Of a stretch of 52,202 nucleotides of DNA, positions 33,921-41,710 are shown one piece after another. The notes beneath the pieces are model-generated. The model did no database searches, was not told the DNA's origin, and saw only the letters and a program-made list of their open reading frames with translations. Location: NCBI GenBank assembly GCA_964474455.1, contig CAYYSU010000016.1, forward strand, positions 1-52,202, written 5' to 3'. This DNA is from BM520 sp964474455. Lineage in GTDB: Bacteria; Bacteroidota; Bacteroidia; Bacteroidales; BM520. Each line of letters starts with the position of its first letter. The stretch's first letter is position 1. The position numbers and the translations under genes are program-made.

Positions 33921-35069
33921 ATGAAAAAAATCATATTAGGAGTTATTGGTACTTCAAAGAAAAAAGATGAAAGGCGTGTTCCTATACATCCTGATCATCT
34001 GATGCGACTTTCAAAAGATAATCGTAAACAGTTAATTTTTGAAAAAGGTTATGGTTTGCCTTTTGGCTTAGATGATGCCTTTTTTGTTTCTCACGCAGGT
34101 GGCGTCGCTTCTCGTAAGGAGTTGCTATCCGATTTAGGCTCTGTGATCATCCCCAAACCTGTATTGTCCGATTTGCAAGAGATACGTGAAGGAGGTTTCA
34201 TTTGGGGTTACCCACACTGCGCACAGCAAGAGGATATCACACAAACTGCAATAGATCGAAAATTAACACTTATTGCCTTCGAGGATATGTATATTTGGTC
34301 TCCCGATGGGCAAATGCGTAGGCACACATTTTATAAAAACAATGAAATGGCAGGCTATTGTGCGGTTTTACATGCCTTACAGCTAAAAGGTATTGATGGT
34401 CACTATGGAAACCAGCGTAAAACAATTATTTTTAGTTTTGGCGCCGTTAGCCGAGGTGCTATATATGCACTTAAAGCTCATGGTTTTAGAGATATAACTA
34501 TTTGTATTCAGCGACCGGATCATGAGGTGCGTGAAGAGATCCTGGATGTTCATTATGTTCGTATCCGTGAAGGCAGAGCTAATGAGGCCAGACTTGTAAC
34601 AGTAGAACATGATGGCACCGTAAGGCCTCTGCTGGATTTAATCCGTGAATCAGAAATTATTATTAATGGTGTGTATCAGGATACAGATAATCCCATAAAT
34701 TTTGTTACTGAAAATGAAAAAAATAGCTTAAAACCGGGTTGTCTGATTATTGATGTTAGTTGCGACGAAGGTATGGGGTTCTATTTTGCACGACCTACGA
34801 CTTTTCAAAATCCAATCCTGGATATCGACAAAGTACATTATTATGCGGTAGATCATACGCCGAGTTATCTTTGGGAAAGTGCTTCAAGATCCATATCTGC
34901 TGCTCTAATTGTTTATGTGCCAACGGTTTTAGAAGGTCGTGAAAGTTGGATGAAGAGTAGTACTATTCAAAAAGCGATAAATGTTCTTGATGGTCTAGTG
35001 GTAAAAGAATCTGTGTTAACGTTTCAAAATCGTATGGCAAGATATCCGCATAATTATATAAAAGAGTAG
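33921..35069 (+). CDS. N5-(carboxyethyl)ornithine synthase-like/AlaDH-PNT family dehydrogenase
   Basis: This 382-residue NAD(P)H dehydrogenase is of the alanine dehydrogenase/PNT family. The N-terminal ERRVPIHPDHL and FGLDDAFF blocks, VIIPKP, the YPHC region, LKPGCLIIDVSCDEGMGFYFA and YYAVDHTPSYLWESASRSISAAL match the opine-type enzyme CEOS, which joins ornithine with pyruvate. It is about 70 residues longer than the Lactococcus enzyme. An ornithine substrate is suggested by homology and by the ornithine racemase gene nearby. A plain alanine or saccharopine-type dehydrogenase is possible. AT-rich block. Confidence 0.75.
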   Translation: MKKIILGVIGTSKKKDERRVPIHPDHLMRLSKDNRKQLIFEKGYGLPFGLDDAFFVSHAGGVASRKELLSDLGSVIIPKPVLSDLQEIREGGFIWGYPHCAQQEDITQTAIDRKLTLIAFEDMYIWSPDGQMRRHTFYKNNEMAGYCAVLHALQLKGIDGHYGNQRKTIIFSFGAVSRGAIYALKAHGFRDITICIQRPDHEVREEILDVHYVRIREGRANEARLVTVEHDGTVRPLLDLIRESEIIINGVYQDTDNPINFVTENEKNSLKPGCLIIDVSCDEGMGFYFARPTTFQNPILDIDKVHYYAVDHTPSYLWESASRSISAALIVYVPTVLEGRESWMKSSTIQKAINVLDGLVVKESVLTFQNRMARYPHNYIKE

Positions 35070-35151
35070 GGATTTTATGTTATGCATTAATATTTCTTGC
35101 AAAAACATTAATAGCGACGAGTAAAGGTCGGTCTGTCTCCTTTGTACCTGA

Positions 35152-35222
35152 TACAACACAAGCGCCGATGCAGAGATTTTATACACATGTTATAAAGTCC
35201 ACAGGCTGGCGATTGTGTTGTA
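35152..35222. repeat. Long imperfect inverted repeat, attC-like stem-loop
   Basis: TACAACACAA (35152-35161) pairs with TTGTGTTGTA (35213-35222). After a single mismatch, CGCC (35163-35166) pairs with GGCG (35208-35211). Inside the loop TTTATA (35178-35183) pairs with TATAAA (35191-35196). It resembles the long folded elements that flank acquired genes in Bacteroidota and, loosely, integron attC sites. It sits between two convergent genes in the AT-rich block. A terminator role is possible but no T-run follows the stem. Confidence 0.6.
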
Positions 35223-35245
35223 ATCAAGTACATTATTAGGCCTTT

Positions 35246-35710
35246 TTAGTCATTATCAACTCGGATAAAATTTCCGTTTAACTCAAACTCCAACTCTATG
35301 TCGTTATTTAACTCAATCTGTTGATGGTTGTATTCTAGTTCCCAATCAGTAATGAAGTTGTTGGGGTAATTTTGAGAAACATAATCAAGTATGGGTTGCG
35401 GAATTACTGAATTCGGCAGTTCTGTTACTCCATCAATTTCTATAATATTAAACTCGAAGTCAAATTCTAAATTAAAGCTTCCACTCAAATAGATATCGTA
35501 AGTTATATCATTGAAGTCGTTGTCTTTTTCCGCACGAATAATTGTGTTTTCAGGAAAATATGTCGAAATATAGGCTTTTATTTCTGATGGAATTTCAGAG
35601 TCAGTTAAAATAATGTCTTTTACATAGTCGTCATCATTGCTATCGCATGAGGTGAAAATTGTTAAAACTGCAAGGATTGCTACTACTGATATTTTTATTG
35701 TTGTTTTCAT
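35246..35710 (-). CDS. PepSY-like lipoprotein
   Basis: This 154-residue protein has a lipoprotein signal (lipobox TIFTSC, Cys22) and an acidic spacer. Two PepSY-like (DUF2874) repeats follow: EIKAYISTYFPENTIIRAEKDND...YDIYLSGSFNLEFDFEF, then ILDYVSQNYPNNFITDWELEYN...IELEFELNG. Such domains act as periplasmic binding or inhibitor modules and often sit near two-component genes. It lies 27 bases downstream of another PepSY-like gene. Confidence 0.8.
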   Translation of the reverse strand: MKTTIKISVVAILAVLTIFTSCDSNDDDYVKDIILTDSEIPSEIKAYISTYFPENTIIRAEKDNDFNDITYDIYLSGSFNLEFDFEFNIIEIDGVTELPNSVIPQPILDYVSQNYPNNFITDWELEYNHQQIELNNDIELEFELNGNFIRVDND

Positions 35711-35737
35711 GATGTTGTTTTTATGATGTTGTTTTTT

Positions 35738-36169
35738 TTAGATTAATATTCCGTCTTTTGAAAACAGAAGATCTCGTTCATCGTTTCCTTTTTCAATTTC
35801 TACTTTGTAGGTCTCTACGCCGTTTTCGATAATTTTTTTCACGTCGTCTATACGATATCCTTTGTATTGGGTTTTAATGGCACCCTTTATCTCTTTTGGC
35901 AAATCTCTCGCAGAAATATCTTTTTCAAATTTTAATAGTTTGCCTGATTTAGTAAACCAAGCCTCATAATCGGTAAACCATCCGATTTCAAATTCCACAC
36001 TGTATTGCTCGCCTTCTCGTTCCCATTCTACATCCGTTGCTTTCGGGAATTCCGTTTTAAAGCTATTTACGATAATTGATGGTACTTGACTTTCCGGTAT
36101 ATCTTGGGCGAAAATGGTCCCTGTGGATAAAACTAATATTGCCAGTACTTGAAATGCTTTTGTCTTCAT
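35738..36169 (-). CDS. PepSY-like exported protein
   Basis: This 143-residue secreted protein has a signal peptide (1-21, ending TIFAQ). It has two PepSY-like units: SIIVNSFKTEFPKATDVEWEREGEQYSVEFEI with a GKLLKFEKDI turn, and EIKGAIKTQYKGYRIDDVKKIIENGVETYKVEIEKG. The likely periplasmic role is unknown. It has its own -7 element upstream and is followed by a second PepSY gene. The upstream sensor kinase on the same strand suggests co-regulation. Confidence 0.82.
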   Translation of the reverse strand: MKTKAFQVLAILVLSTGTIFAQDIPESQVPSIIVNSFKTEFPKATDVEWEREGEQYSVEFEIGWFTDYEAWFTKSGKLLKFEKDISARDLPKEIKGAIKTQYKGYRIDDVKKIIENGVETYKVEIEKGNDERDLLFSKDGILI

Positions 36170-36197
36170 ATTTGTATGTTTTTAATTAATTATAATG

Positions 36198-36205
36198 CAA
36201 AAATA
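36198..36205 (-). promoter_or_regulatory. -7 element for the PepSY gene pair
   Basis: Minus-strand TATTTTTG matches TAnnTTTG, 28 bases before ATG 36169. Confidence 0.42.
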
Positions 36206-36251
36206 GAAGTCAATTCTGGAAAGAAGTTGGAATTTAAACAGATGTGATACT

Positions 36252-37520
36252 CTAGTTGAAATTTATCGCAAAACAGTGTTCTTTTTCCACAAAATCATAG
36301 GTCAAGGTAATGCCGTATGAGTTGCAGATAGCTTTACAAACCGCCAACCCGAGCCCGGTGCTCTGACTTTTGGTTTGATCTTTTTCAAAACGATTAAAAA
36401 TAGTTTTAGGGTCGAGTGCCGATGAGCTGCCTGTATTATTGATTATAAACTGCTGTTTTGTGATTTTTATGGTTATTATCCCATCACTTTTATTATGGAA
36501 AATGGAGTTCTTAATCAAATTTGAAATGAGCATATCAGCCAGTGAAGCGTTCATATGCACATATAAATTATCGGATTCTATGACGTTAATCTCAATATTT
36601 TTAAAATCGGCCAATTCCTGGTAGTTCGACAGAAGTTCTTTTGCTATTTCATTTATTGAAACTGATTGTTGTTCCAAAAACTGCTTGTTCTCAATCTTTG
36701 CCAATAGCAGCAATGAGTTATTTAATCTCTTTAGTCTGTCGGCAATGTTTATCACCTGTGCAATAGTTTGAGCTTCCGTCTCTTTGAGATCTTTTGATTC
36801 CAATAACAGTTCTAACTTGTTAATAATTATGGCAATCGGCGTTTGAAGCTCGTGAGAAGCATTTTCGGTAAACTGTTTTTGTGAGGTGTATGCTTCTTTT
36901 GAGTGGCAAATTAATGCATTCGAAGCATCTTGTAGTTGGATAAACTCTTTAGTCTTTGTGGCAATATTTTTGTGCGTTTCATCCTTATCTAATCGGTAGG
37001 ATTTTAGTTGTTTCAAAATATCATAAAAGGGATTCCAAACTTTTCGTAATACCACATTATTGATGATAATGATGCTGGTAATCAAGATAATAAACAGCCA
37101 AAAAACACTCCAAAAAGAATCTTCAATTAGATCGTCTTCTTCCACTAATGATGAAATCACAGCTAATTTATAGTACTTATCCTGGTGTTCGAATGCAGAG
37201 TGTAAAATGCGGACGGGTTCTAAGTCATCTTCATTTTGCCGATACATTAAGGTGTCTTTATACGTATCGTTAAATGTAAACGCAATTTGTTTTGAAACAG
37301 GATGAATTTTAAAGTTATTGCCTCCAAATTCGTTCTGCAAAAGCAGTGTGGAATCGGTCTTCACTTTTTGAAGAATCAACAACCTGTTATTATCTAAGCC
37401 ATCATCAATACTATCCCGAATTTCATCTTTTAGATTCACATAAAACACCACAGACCAAATGCCAAGAATAACTAAAAAGGCAAGTGAAAGATAGAGTAGT
37501 GAGCGGTTTAGTAGTTTCAT
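36252..37520 (-). CDS. Two-component sensor histidine kinase
   Basis: This 422-residue kinase has two membrane helices (about 9-28 and 137-158) around a 110-residue periplasmic sensor. The dimerisation box FTENASHELQTPIAI has phospho-acceptor His223. The ATPase domain has the N box NLIKNSIFHN, the G1-like INNTGSS and a STGLGLAVCKAI G2 box. It would phosphorylate the regulator whose gene overlaps its start by 4 bases (ATGA). The ligand is unknown; the PepSY proteins downstream are candidate targets or partners. Confidence 0.92.
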   Translation of the reverse strand: MKLLNRSLLYLSLAFLVILGIWSVVFYVNLKDEIRDSIDDGLDNNRLLILQKVKTDSTLLLQNEFGGNNFKIHPVSKQIAFTFNDTYKDTLMYRQNEDDLEPVRILHSAFEHQDKYYKLAVISSLVEEDDLIEDSFWSVFWLFIILITSIIIINNVVLRKVWNPFYDILKQLKSYRLDKDETHKNIATKTKEFIQLQDASNALICHSKEAYTSQKQFTENASHELQTPIAIIINKLELLLESKDLKETEAQTIAQVINIADRLKRLNNSLLLLAKIENKQFLEQQSVSINEIAKELLSNYQELADFKNIEINVIESDNLYVHMNASLADMLISNLIKNSIFHNKSDGIITIKITKQQFIINNTGSSSALDPKTIFNRFEKDQTKSQSTGLGLAVCKAICNSYGITLTYDFVEKEHCFAINFN

Positions 37521-38194
37521 TTTTCAGACAATTTATAACCCACTCCATAAATAGTTTCTATTACGATATCGGTATTAGAGTCGTCTAATTTTTTTCGTAA
37601 ATTTTTGATTTGGTAGTATATAAAGTCAAAGTTATCGGCTTGATCTATATGATCGCCCCACACGTATTCGGCTAAAGCTGTTTTTGTAATAAGGCGGTTT
37701 TTATTGAGTAAAAAATATTTGAGTATATCAAATTCCTTTCTATTCAAATGAACATTTCCCCCATCTATGGTTAGTCTCCTTTCCTCAATGTCTAAAACAA
37801 TATTTCCAACTTCAATATAGTTTTTGCCATCTAATTTGTTCCTCCGTAAAACAGCTTTTATTCGAGCATTCAGCTCTGCTATATGAAATGGCTTGGTTAG
37901 ATAATCGTCGGCACCCAAGGCCAATCCATTAATCTTGTCGTCCAACGAGTTTTTTGCTGAAATGATAATTACGTTTTCAGATTTTTCTATTTTCTTTAAT
38001 TCTTCAAGAATATCTAATCCGCTTCCGTCCGGTAACATAATGTCCAGCAAGATACAATCGTAATTATAAAGTGAGATTTTTTCGTAGGCTGCACTATAAT
38101 CAGCTGCCGTCTCCACAATATATTGTTCTTTTTCCAGTGATTCTTTTATGGTATCACGCAATTCTGCTTCGTCCTCTATAACTAAAATCTTCAT
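37517..38194 (-). CDS. OmpR/PhoB-family response regulator
   Basis: This 225-residue regulator has a receiver domain with phospho-acceptor Asp51 (DCILLDIMLPDGSG), the acidic pocket IEDE and the KPFHIAELNARI motif. The C-terminal winged-helix domain has RKEFDILKYFLLNKNRLITKTALAEYVWG. ATG 38194 starts MKILVIEDE, the normal beginning. A frame running to 38284 adds 30 residues upstream with no family match, and the -7 element at 38199-38206 would lie inside it. The pair resembles Bacteroides RprY/RprX-type systems. Confidence 0.93.
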   Translation of the reverse strand: MKILVIEDEAELRDTIKESLEKEQYIVETAADYSAAYEKISLYNYDCILLDIMLPDGSGLDILEELKKIEKSENVIIISAKNSLDDKINGLALGADDYLTKPFHIAELNARIKAVLRRNKLDGKNYIEVGNIVLDIEERRLTIDGGNVHLNRKEFDILKYFLLNKNRLITKTALAEYVWGDHIDQADNFDFIYYQIKNLRKKLDDSNTDIVIETIYGVGYKLSEK

Positions 38195-38198
38195 TGGA

Positions 38199-38206
38199 CA
38201 AAAATA
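38199..38206 (-). promoter_or_regulatory. -7 element before the response regulator gene
   Basis: Minus-strand TATTTTTG matches TAnnTTTG and ends 4 bases before ATG 38194. It is the shortest such spacing in the window and implies a leaderless transcript. Confidence 0.35.
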
Positions 38207-38300
38207 TTGTTTAATATTGGAAAGAGTTGGGAATTTCGATTTTTTTAGTGTCTCACAATGAATAATACATATATGGTTTCGCAATACTTGTGGGTTGTGT

Positions 38301-39047
38301 TTATTCTCCTTCCTGTTGGTAGTGGTAATTCGGGGTGTTAATATTGGTGGTTATTTTGTATGGTTCCTCAAAAAATGAAGGATTAAGGTTGTAGCGCAGG
38401 TACATAATGGTTCGCCCTTCACGCAGCCATAGGTTTTCGTAATAGGTTTGTATCTCTGTTACCTCCTCGTCAGGATTTTCTGCATATAGGTTGTCGTATT
38501 TCACCTGTAGTTTGTGTTGCTCTTCTGCTATTGTTTCCAACGTGAAGTTGTAAAAAGGCAGGTCGTCAGTTTTTAGATGTATGATACCGTCTTTTCTAAG
38601 TATATTCTTAAAACGCTGGTTGAAGTGTGGCGAGGTAAATCGTTTTTTAGATTTGGCTTTCTGCGGGTGTGGCTCCGGAAATGTAATCCATATCTCTGAG
38701 ATCTCTTCCTGCGCGAACATGTATTCCAGGAACTCTCCTGCGGAGCGAATAAATGCCACATTAGTGATCTTGTCTACCTGCACTGTCTTACAGCCGCGCC
38801 ACAACCGAGCGCCTTTCAGGTCGATGCCGATGAAGTTTTTGTCGGCGTACTTCCTTGCCAGCTCTACGGTATATTCTCCTTTGCCGCATCCCAGCTCCAG
38901 AACGACGGGGTTGTTGTTATTAAAGTAATCGCTCCACTTGCCTTTCATCTTGTAGCCATCTTTTATTTCATAATATGTGGGCTGAAACAGATGTTTAAAG
39001 GTTTTATTCTCTTCAAAGTGCTCCTTTTTCTTTTTCACTGTATCCAC
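38301..39047 (-). CDS. trmB: tRNA (guanine-N7-)-methyltransferase TrmB
   Basis: TrmB makes m7G46 in the tRNA variable loop using SAM. The 248-residue protein has the SAM motif VLELGCGKGEYTVELARKY, FIGIDLKGARLWRG, and the TrmB hallmark IWITFPEPHPQKAKSKKRFTSPHF. A C-terminal TDDLPFYNFTLE segment follows. It is closed by RR/HK genes downstream on the same strand. Two -7 elements lie upstream of it at 39142-39149 and 39157-39164. Confidence 0.95.
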   Translation of the reverse strand: MDTVKKKKEHFEENKTFKHLFQPTYYEIKDGYKMKGKWSDYFNNNNPVVLELGCGKGEYTVELARKYADKNFIGIDLKGARLWRGCKTVQVDKITNVAFIRSAGEFLEYMFAQEEISEIWITFPEPHPQKAKSKKRFTSPHFNQRFKNILRKDGIIHLKTDDLPFYNFTLETIAEEQHKLQVKYDNLYAENPDEEVTEIQTYYENLWLREGRTIMYLRYNLNPSFFEEPYKITTNINTPNYHYQQEGE

Positions 39048-39141
39048 TGTTTTTTGAACTGTAGGAATAGATTTTATAATTTTTATATGATAAGAAAGCG
39101 CTAGTAACCAGGCATAAAAATACTATGCTGTGCTTTATTAT

Positions 39142-39164
39142 CAAAAATAATGGTGGCAAAGGTA
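39142..39164 (-). promoter_or_regulatory. Two candidate -7 elements for trmB
   Basis: On the minus strand TACCTTTG (39157-39164) and TATTTTTG (39142-39149) both match TAnnTTTG. They lie in the gap between the HU/SPOR gene stop and trmB. The leader would be about 90-105 bases. Confidence 0.42.
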
Positions 39165-39176
39165 AAGGAAAACTAT

Positions 39177-40229
39177 CTACATGTGCAATATCCAGGCATC
39201 TGCATTAAGCTGCTTTTTAACTGTCGCGAGCTGAATTTTAGCTTTATCAAAACCAAAATACGACACGGCACTCACGCGATATGTCCCTATTTTGCTTGTG
39301 CTTACCACAAAGGAGTCTTCGTAGTAGTTTATTCTGAGTTCTTCAACTTTTTGTTCAGCAGCTTTCAGTGTGTTGAAAGATCCAATGATAATGTAATAGC
39401 GTTTTTCCGGAGTGTCGGGAGCTTTAAACTTGGAGTGGAAGCTTCGTGACGGATCATTGAAACTTTTCCCGGGAGGCAGTTCCATTTTTTCTACATAAAC
39501 TGTAGTGTCAGGAGCGTTTTCCGCCATTGATGTGGTATCTGCAGGCACTTCTTCAACGTGTATCAACTGGTTTTCTGATTGATTCTCCACTGTCGTGGCA
39601 CCACGGTTACACGAAACAAGAACTCCACTGTAGCTGATTTTGTCGTTGGGGCTTTTGTTAGTATTCAGTAAGCTCACCAGCATGGCGCCCGCAATAATTG
39701 CTACCGGCAGGAAAATAGCTGCCACGCGTCGCAGCTGAAGGAATCGTGAACGCTGTGTGACAGGAATGATAACAGGCTCCGCAGGGCTCTTATCTTTGGT
39801 AACTCTTGTTCTAATGATAGCCGGGGAGGAGAAGGTGCCCAGCCCAAAGGAGTTGCCGTAATAGTTGACGCTTTCATCGGGAGTGAACTGCAGGTTGCCC
39901 TCCCTGTTAAGGATAAAGCTTCCTGCATCTTCAATTTTTACGAATTCCCCTTGTTGTAGTTTTGCGTGCATCTCTCTGACCCATGCGTTGATCTCCTTCA
40001 AGGCAGCATCGTAGGAGATTCTTGATTTGCGGGAGATGTGGTTTGCCAGAAGACCGTCATTAACGACCAGGTTGCTGTTAAAGGCCAACGTTTTTGATGG
40101 TGGAGCAAAAGTATGGGTGACAGGATGTATTGATGCTGAGGTATAATTCAACAAAAAACCTCCAAAGTTGGGGATGATCACGCAATCGTGAAGGTAAAGA
40201 AGATCAATTATTGCAGGTGCTATATTCAT
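39177..40229 (-). CDS. HU-CCDC81 and SPOR domain membrane protein
   Basis: This 350-residue Bacteroidota-type fusion has three parts. An N-terminal HU-like CCDC81 domain (1-120; IDLLYLHDCVIIPNFGGFL, VNDGLLANHISRKSRISY) is followed by one membrane helix (about 168-187). A linker then leads to a C-terminal SPOR domain (about 275-350; YYIIIGSFNTLKAAEQKVEEL) that binds denuded peptidoglycan at septa. The cytoplasmic HU part with an outer SPOR domain suggests a link between nucleoid and division site. ATG 40229 (MNIAPAIIDLL) gives the family start. It has its own -7 element. Confidence 0.85.
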   Translation of the reverse strand: MNIAPAIIDLLYLHDCVIIPNFGGFLLNYTSASIHPVTHTFAPPSKTLAFNSNLVVNDGLLANHISRKSRISYDAALKEINAWVREMHAKLQQGEFVKIEDAGSFILNREGNLQFTPDESVNYYGNSFGLGTFSSPAIIRTRVTKDKSPAEPVIIPVTQRSRFLQLRRVAAIFLPVAIIAGAMLVSLLNTNKSPNDKISYSGVLVSCNRGATTVENQSENQLIHVEEVPADTTSMAENAPDTTVYVEKMELPPGKSFNDPSRSFHSKFKAPDTPEKRYYIIIGSFNTLKAAEQKVEELRINYYEDSFVVSTSKIGTYRVSAVSYFGFDKAKIQLATVKKQLNADAWILHM

Positions 40230-40262
40230 AATCTGTTTATTCCTTTTATTGGCATCAAACAA

Positions 40263-40270
40263 CAAATATA
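40263..40270 (-). promoter_or_regulatory. -7 element for the HU/SPOR gene
   Basis: Minus-strand TATATTTG matches TAnnTTTG, 33 bases before ATG 40229. It lies just inside the 60-base gap after kdsB. Confidence 0.45.
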
Positions 40271-40289
40271 CAACACCTTAATCAATTCA

Positions 40290-41021
40290 TCAACCGTTGT
40301 TTATAAGTTTTGATAAATCGTCTGGCGTGTCGATGCCTATTGATTCAAAGGCTGTTACAGCAGTATGTATGGTATATCCGTTGTAAAGCCACCTCAGCTG
40401 TTCCAGCTTCTCCGTCATCTCGGGTGGTGCAGGTGGCAGAGCAGCAATCTCTCTGAGAATATTGGTGCGGTAGCCGTAAATTCCTACATGTGTAAAAGTA
40501 GTAGTTTCTGCATTTTTATCCCTGTGAAAGGGGATGGGAGCACGGCTGAAATACATTGCACGACCTGAAATATCGGTTACGGCTTTTACGGTGTCAGGAT
40601 CGGAAAGTTCCTCTTTTTTTGTGGTTTTTTTTATCAGTGTGGCAATGTGCACATCGTCAGAACTTTGAAGCACTCCGGCAAGTTGAGATATCTGCTGTGG
40701 GTTGATAAATGGTTCGTCTCCCTGGATGTTTATCACGGCGTCGAAGTATTCTTTTTTTTCGGCAATGGTTAATGCTTCCAGGCATCTGTCGGTGCCGCTT
40801 GGATGTTGATTTCCTGTCATTACAACGACTCCCCCATGCTCTGTTACATGGTCGAAGATGCGCTGATCGTCGGTGGCAACAACTACCTTCGCCAACTCAC
40901 GGCATTTTGATGCCTGCTCAAAAACCCGCATCACCATACTTTTGCCGTTGATGTCCACGAGGGGTTTGCCAGGGAAACGGGTTGAGGCGTAGCGCGCCGG
41001 AATAACTCCTAGTATCTTCAT
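40290..41021 (-). CDS. kdsB: 3-deoxy-manno-octulosonate cytidylyltransferase
   Basis: KdsB activates Kdo as CMP-Kdo for the lipid A core. The 243-residue protein has the nucleotide-binding start ILGVIPARYASTRFPGKPLVDI, VVVATDDQRI, TGNQHPSGTDRCLEA, VINIQGDEPFI and HVGIYGYRTNIL. It follows the deoxynucleoside kinase gene by 8 bases, so the two are probably co-transcribed. Confidence 0.95.
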   Translation of the reverse strand: MKILGVIPARYASTRFPGKPLVDINGKSMVMRVFEQASKCRELAKVVVATDDQRIFDHVTEHGGVVVMTGNQHPSGTDRCLEALTIAEKKEYFDAVINIQGDEPFINPQQISQLAGVLQSSDDVHIATLIKKTTKKEELSDPDTVKAVTDISGRAMYFSRAPIPFHRDKNAETTTFTHVGIYGYRTNILREIAALPPAPPEMTEKLEQLRWLYNGYTIHTAVTAFESIGIDTPDDLSKLINNG

Positions 41022-41029
41022 AGTGTCTG

Positions 41030-41644
41030 TTAAAACAGTCCGTGTAGCTCAGCGTTGATTTTGTCGATGACGGAACCCAGATCTTCAGGGTTGTCGGCGA
41101 AGTCAATGTTGTCAACATCGATAATCAGAAGTTTGCCTTTTTTGTATGTGGCGATCCAGTCCTCATATCTTCCATTGAGGCTTTTGAGGTAATCAATACG
41201 TATCGACTCTTCATATTCCCGGCCGCGTTGCTGTATCTGTTTTACCAGTGTAGGCACAGTAGCTCTGAGGTATATCAGCAAATCCGGCGGCTGGATAAAA
41301 GTACTCATAAGATCAAATAGCGACTTGTAGTTGTCGAAGTCGCGCGATGTCATGAGGTTCATTGCGTGCAGGTTAGGAGCAAAAATATGTGCATCCTCGT
41401 ATATGGTGCGATCCTGAATAACTGTTTTTCCGCTTTTGCGAATATTTATTATCTGTCGGAAGCGGCTATTTAAAAAATAGACCTGCAGATTGAAAGACCA
41501 GCGCTGCATATCTTCATAAAAACTTTCCAAATAAGGGTTGGTGTCAACGTCTTCAAAATGAGGTTCCCATCCAAAGTGCTTTGAGAGGAGTGTTGTGAGG
41601 GTTGTTTTTCCTGAGCCTATGTTTCCGGCTACGGCTATATGCAT
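41030..41644 (-). CDS. Deoxynucleoside kinase
   Basis: This 204-residue P-loop enzyme of the dNK/dGK-dAK family salvages deoxynucleosides. It has Walker A AVAGNIGSGKTTL (about 4-16), the DRS-like motif VIQDRTIYEDAHIFA, and the LID-type region QQRGREYEESIRIDYL. Specificity (dA/dG versus dC) cannot be read off. It is the first of a pair with kdsB; upstream I see only a weak -7-like TAACTTAG. Confidence 0.9.
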   Translation of the reverse strand: MHIAVAGNIGSGKTTLTTLLSKHFGWEPHFEDVDTNPYLESFYEDMQRWSFNLQVYFLNSRFRQIINIRKSGKTVIQDRTIYEDAHIFAPNLHAMNLMTSRDFDNYKSLFDLMSTFIQPPDLLIYLRATVPTLVKQIQQRGREYEESIRIDYLKSLNGRYEDWIATYKKGKLLIIDVDNIDFADNPEDLGSVIDKINAELHGLF

Positions 41645-41710
41645 AGTATTTGTTTTTTTGACTAAGTTAGAAAAAAATGCTCATTTCAGTTTATGTGTAG
41701 CATGAAAATT

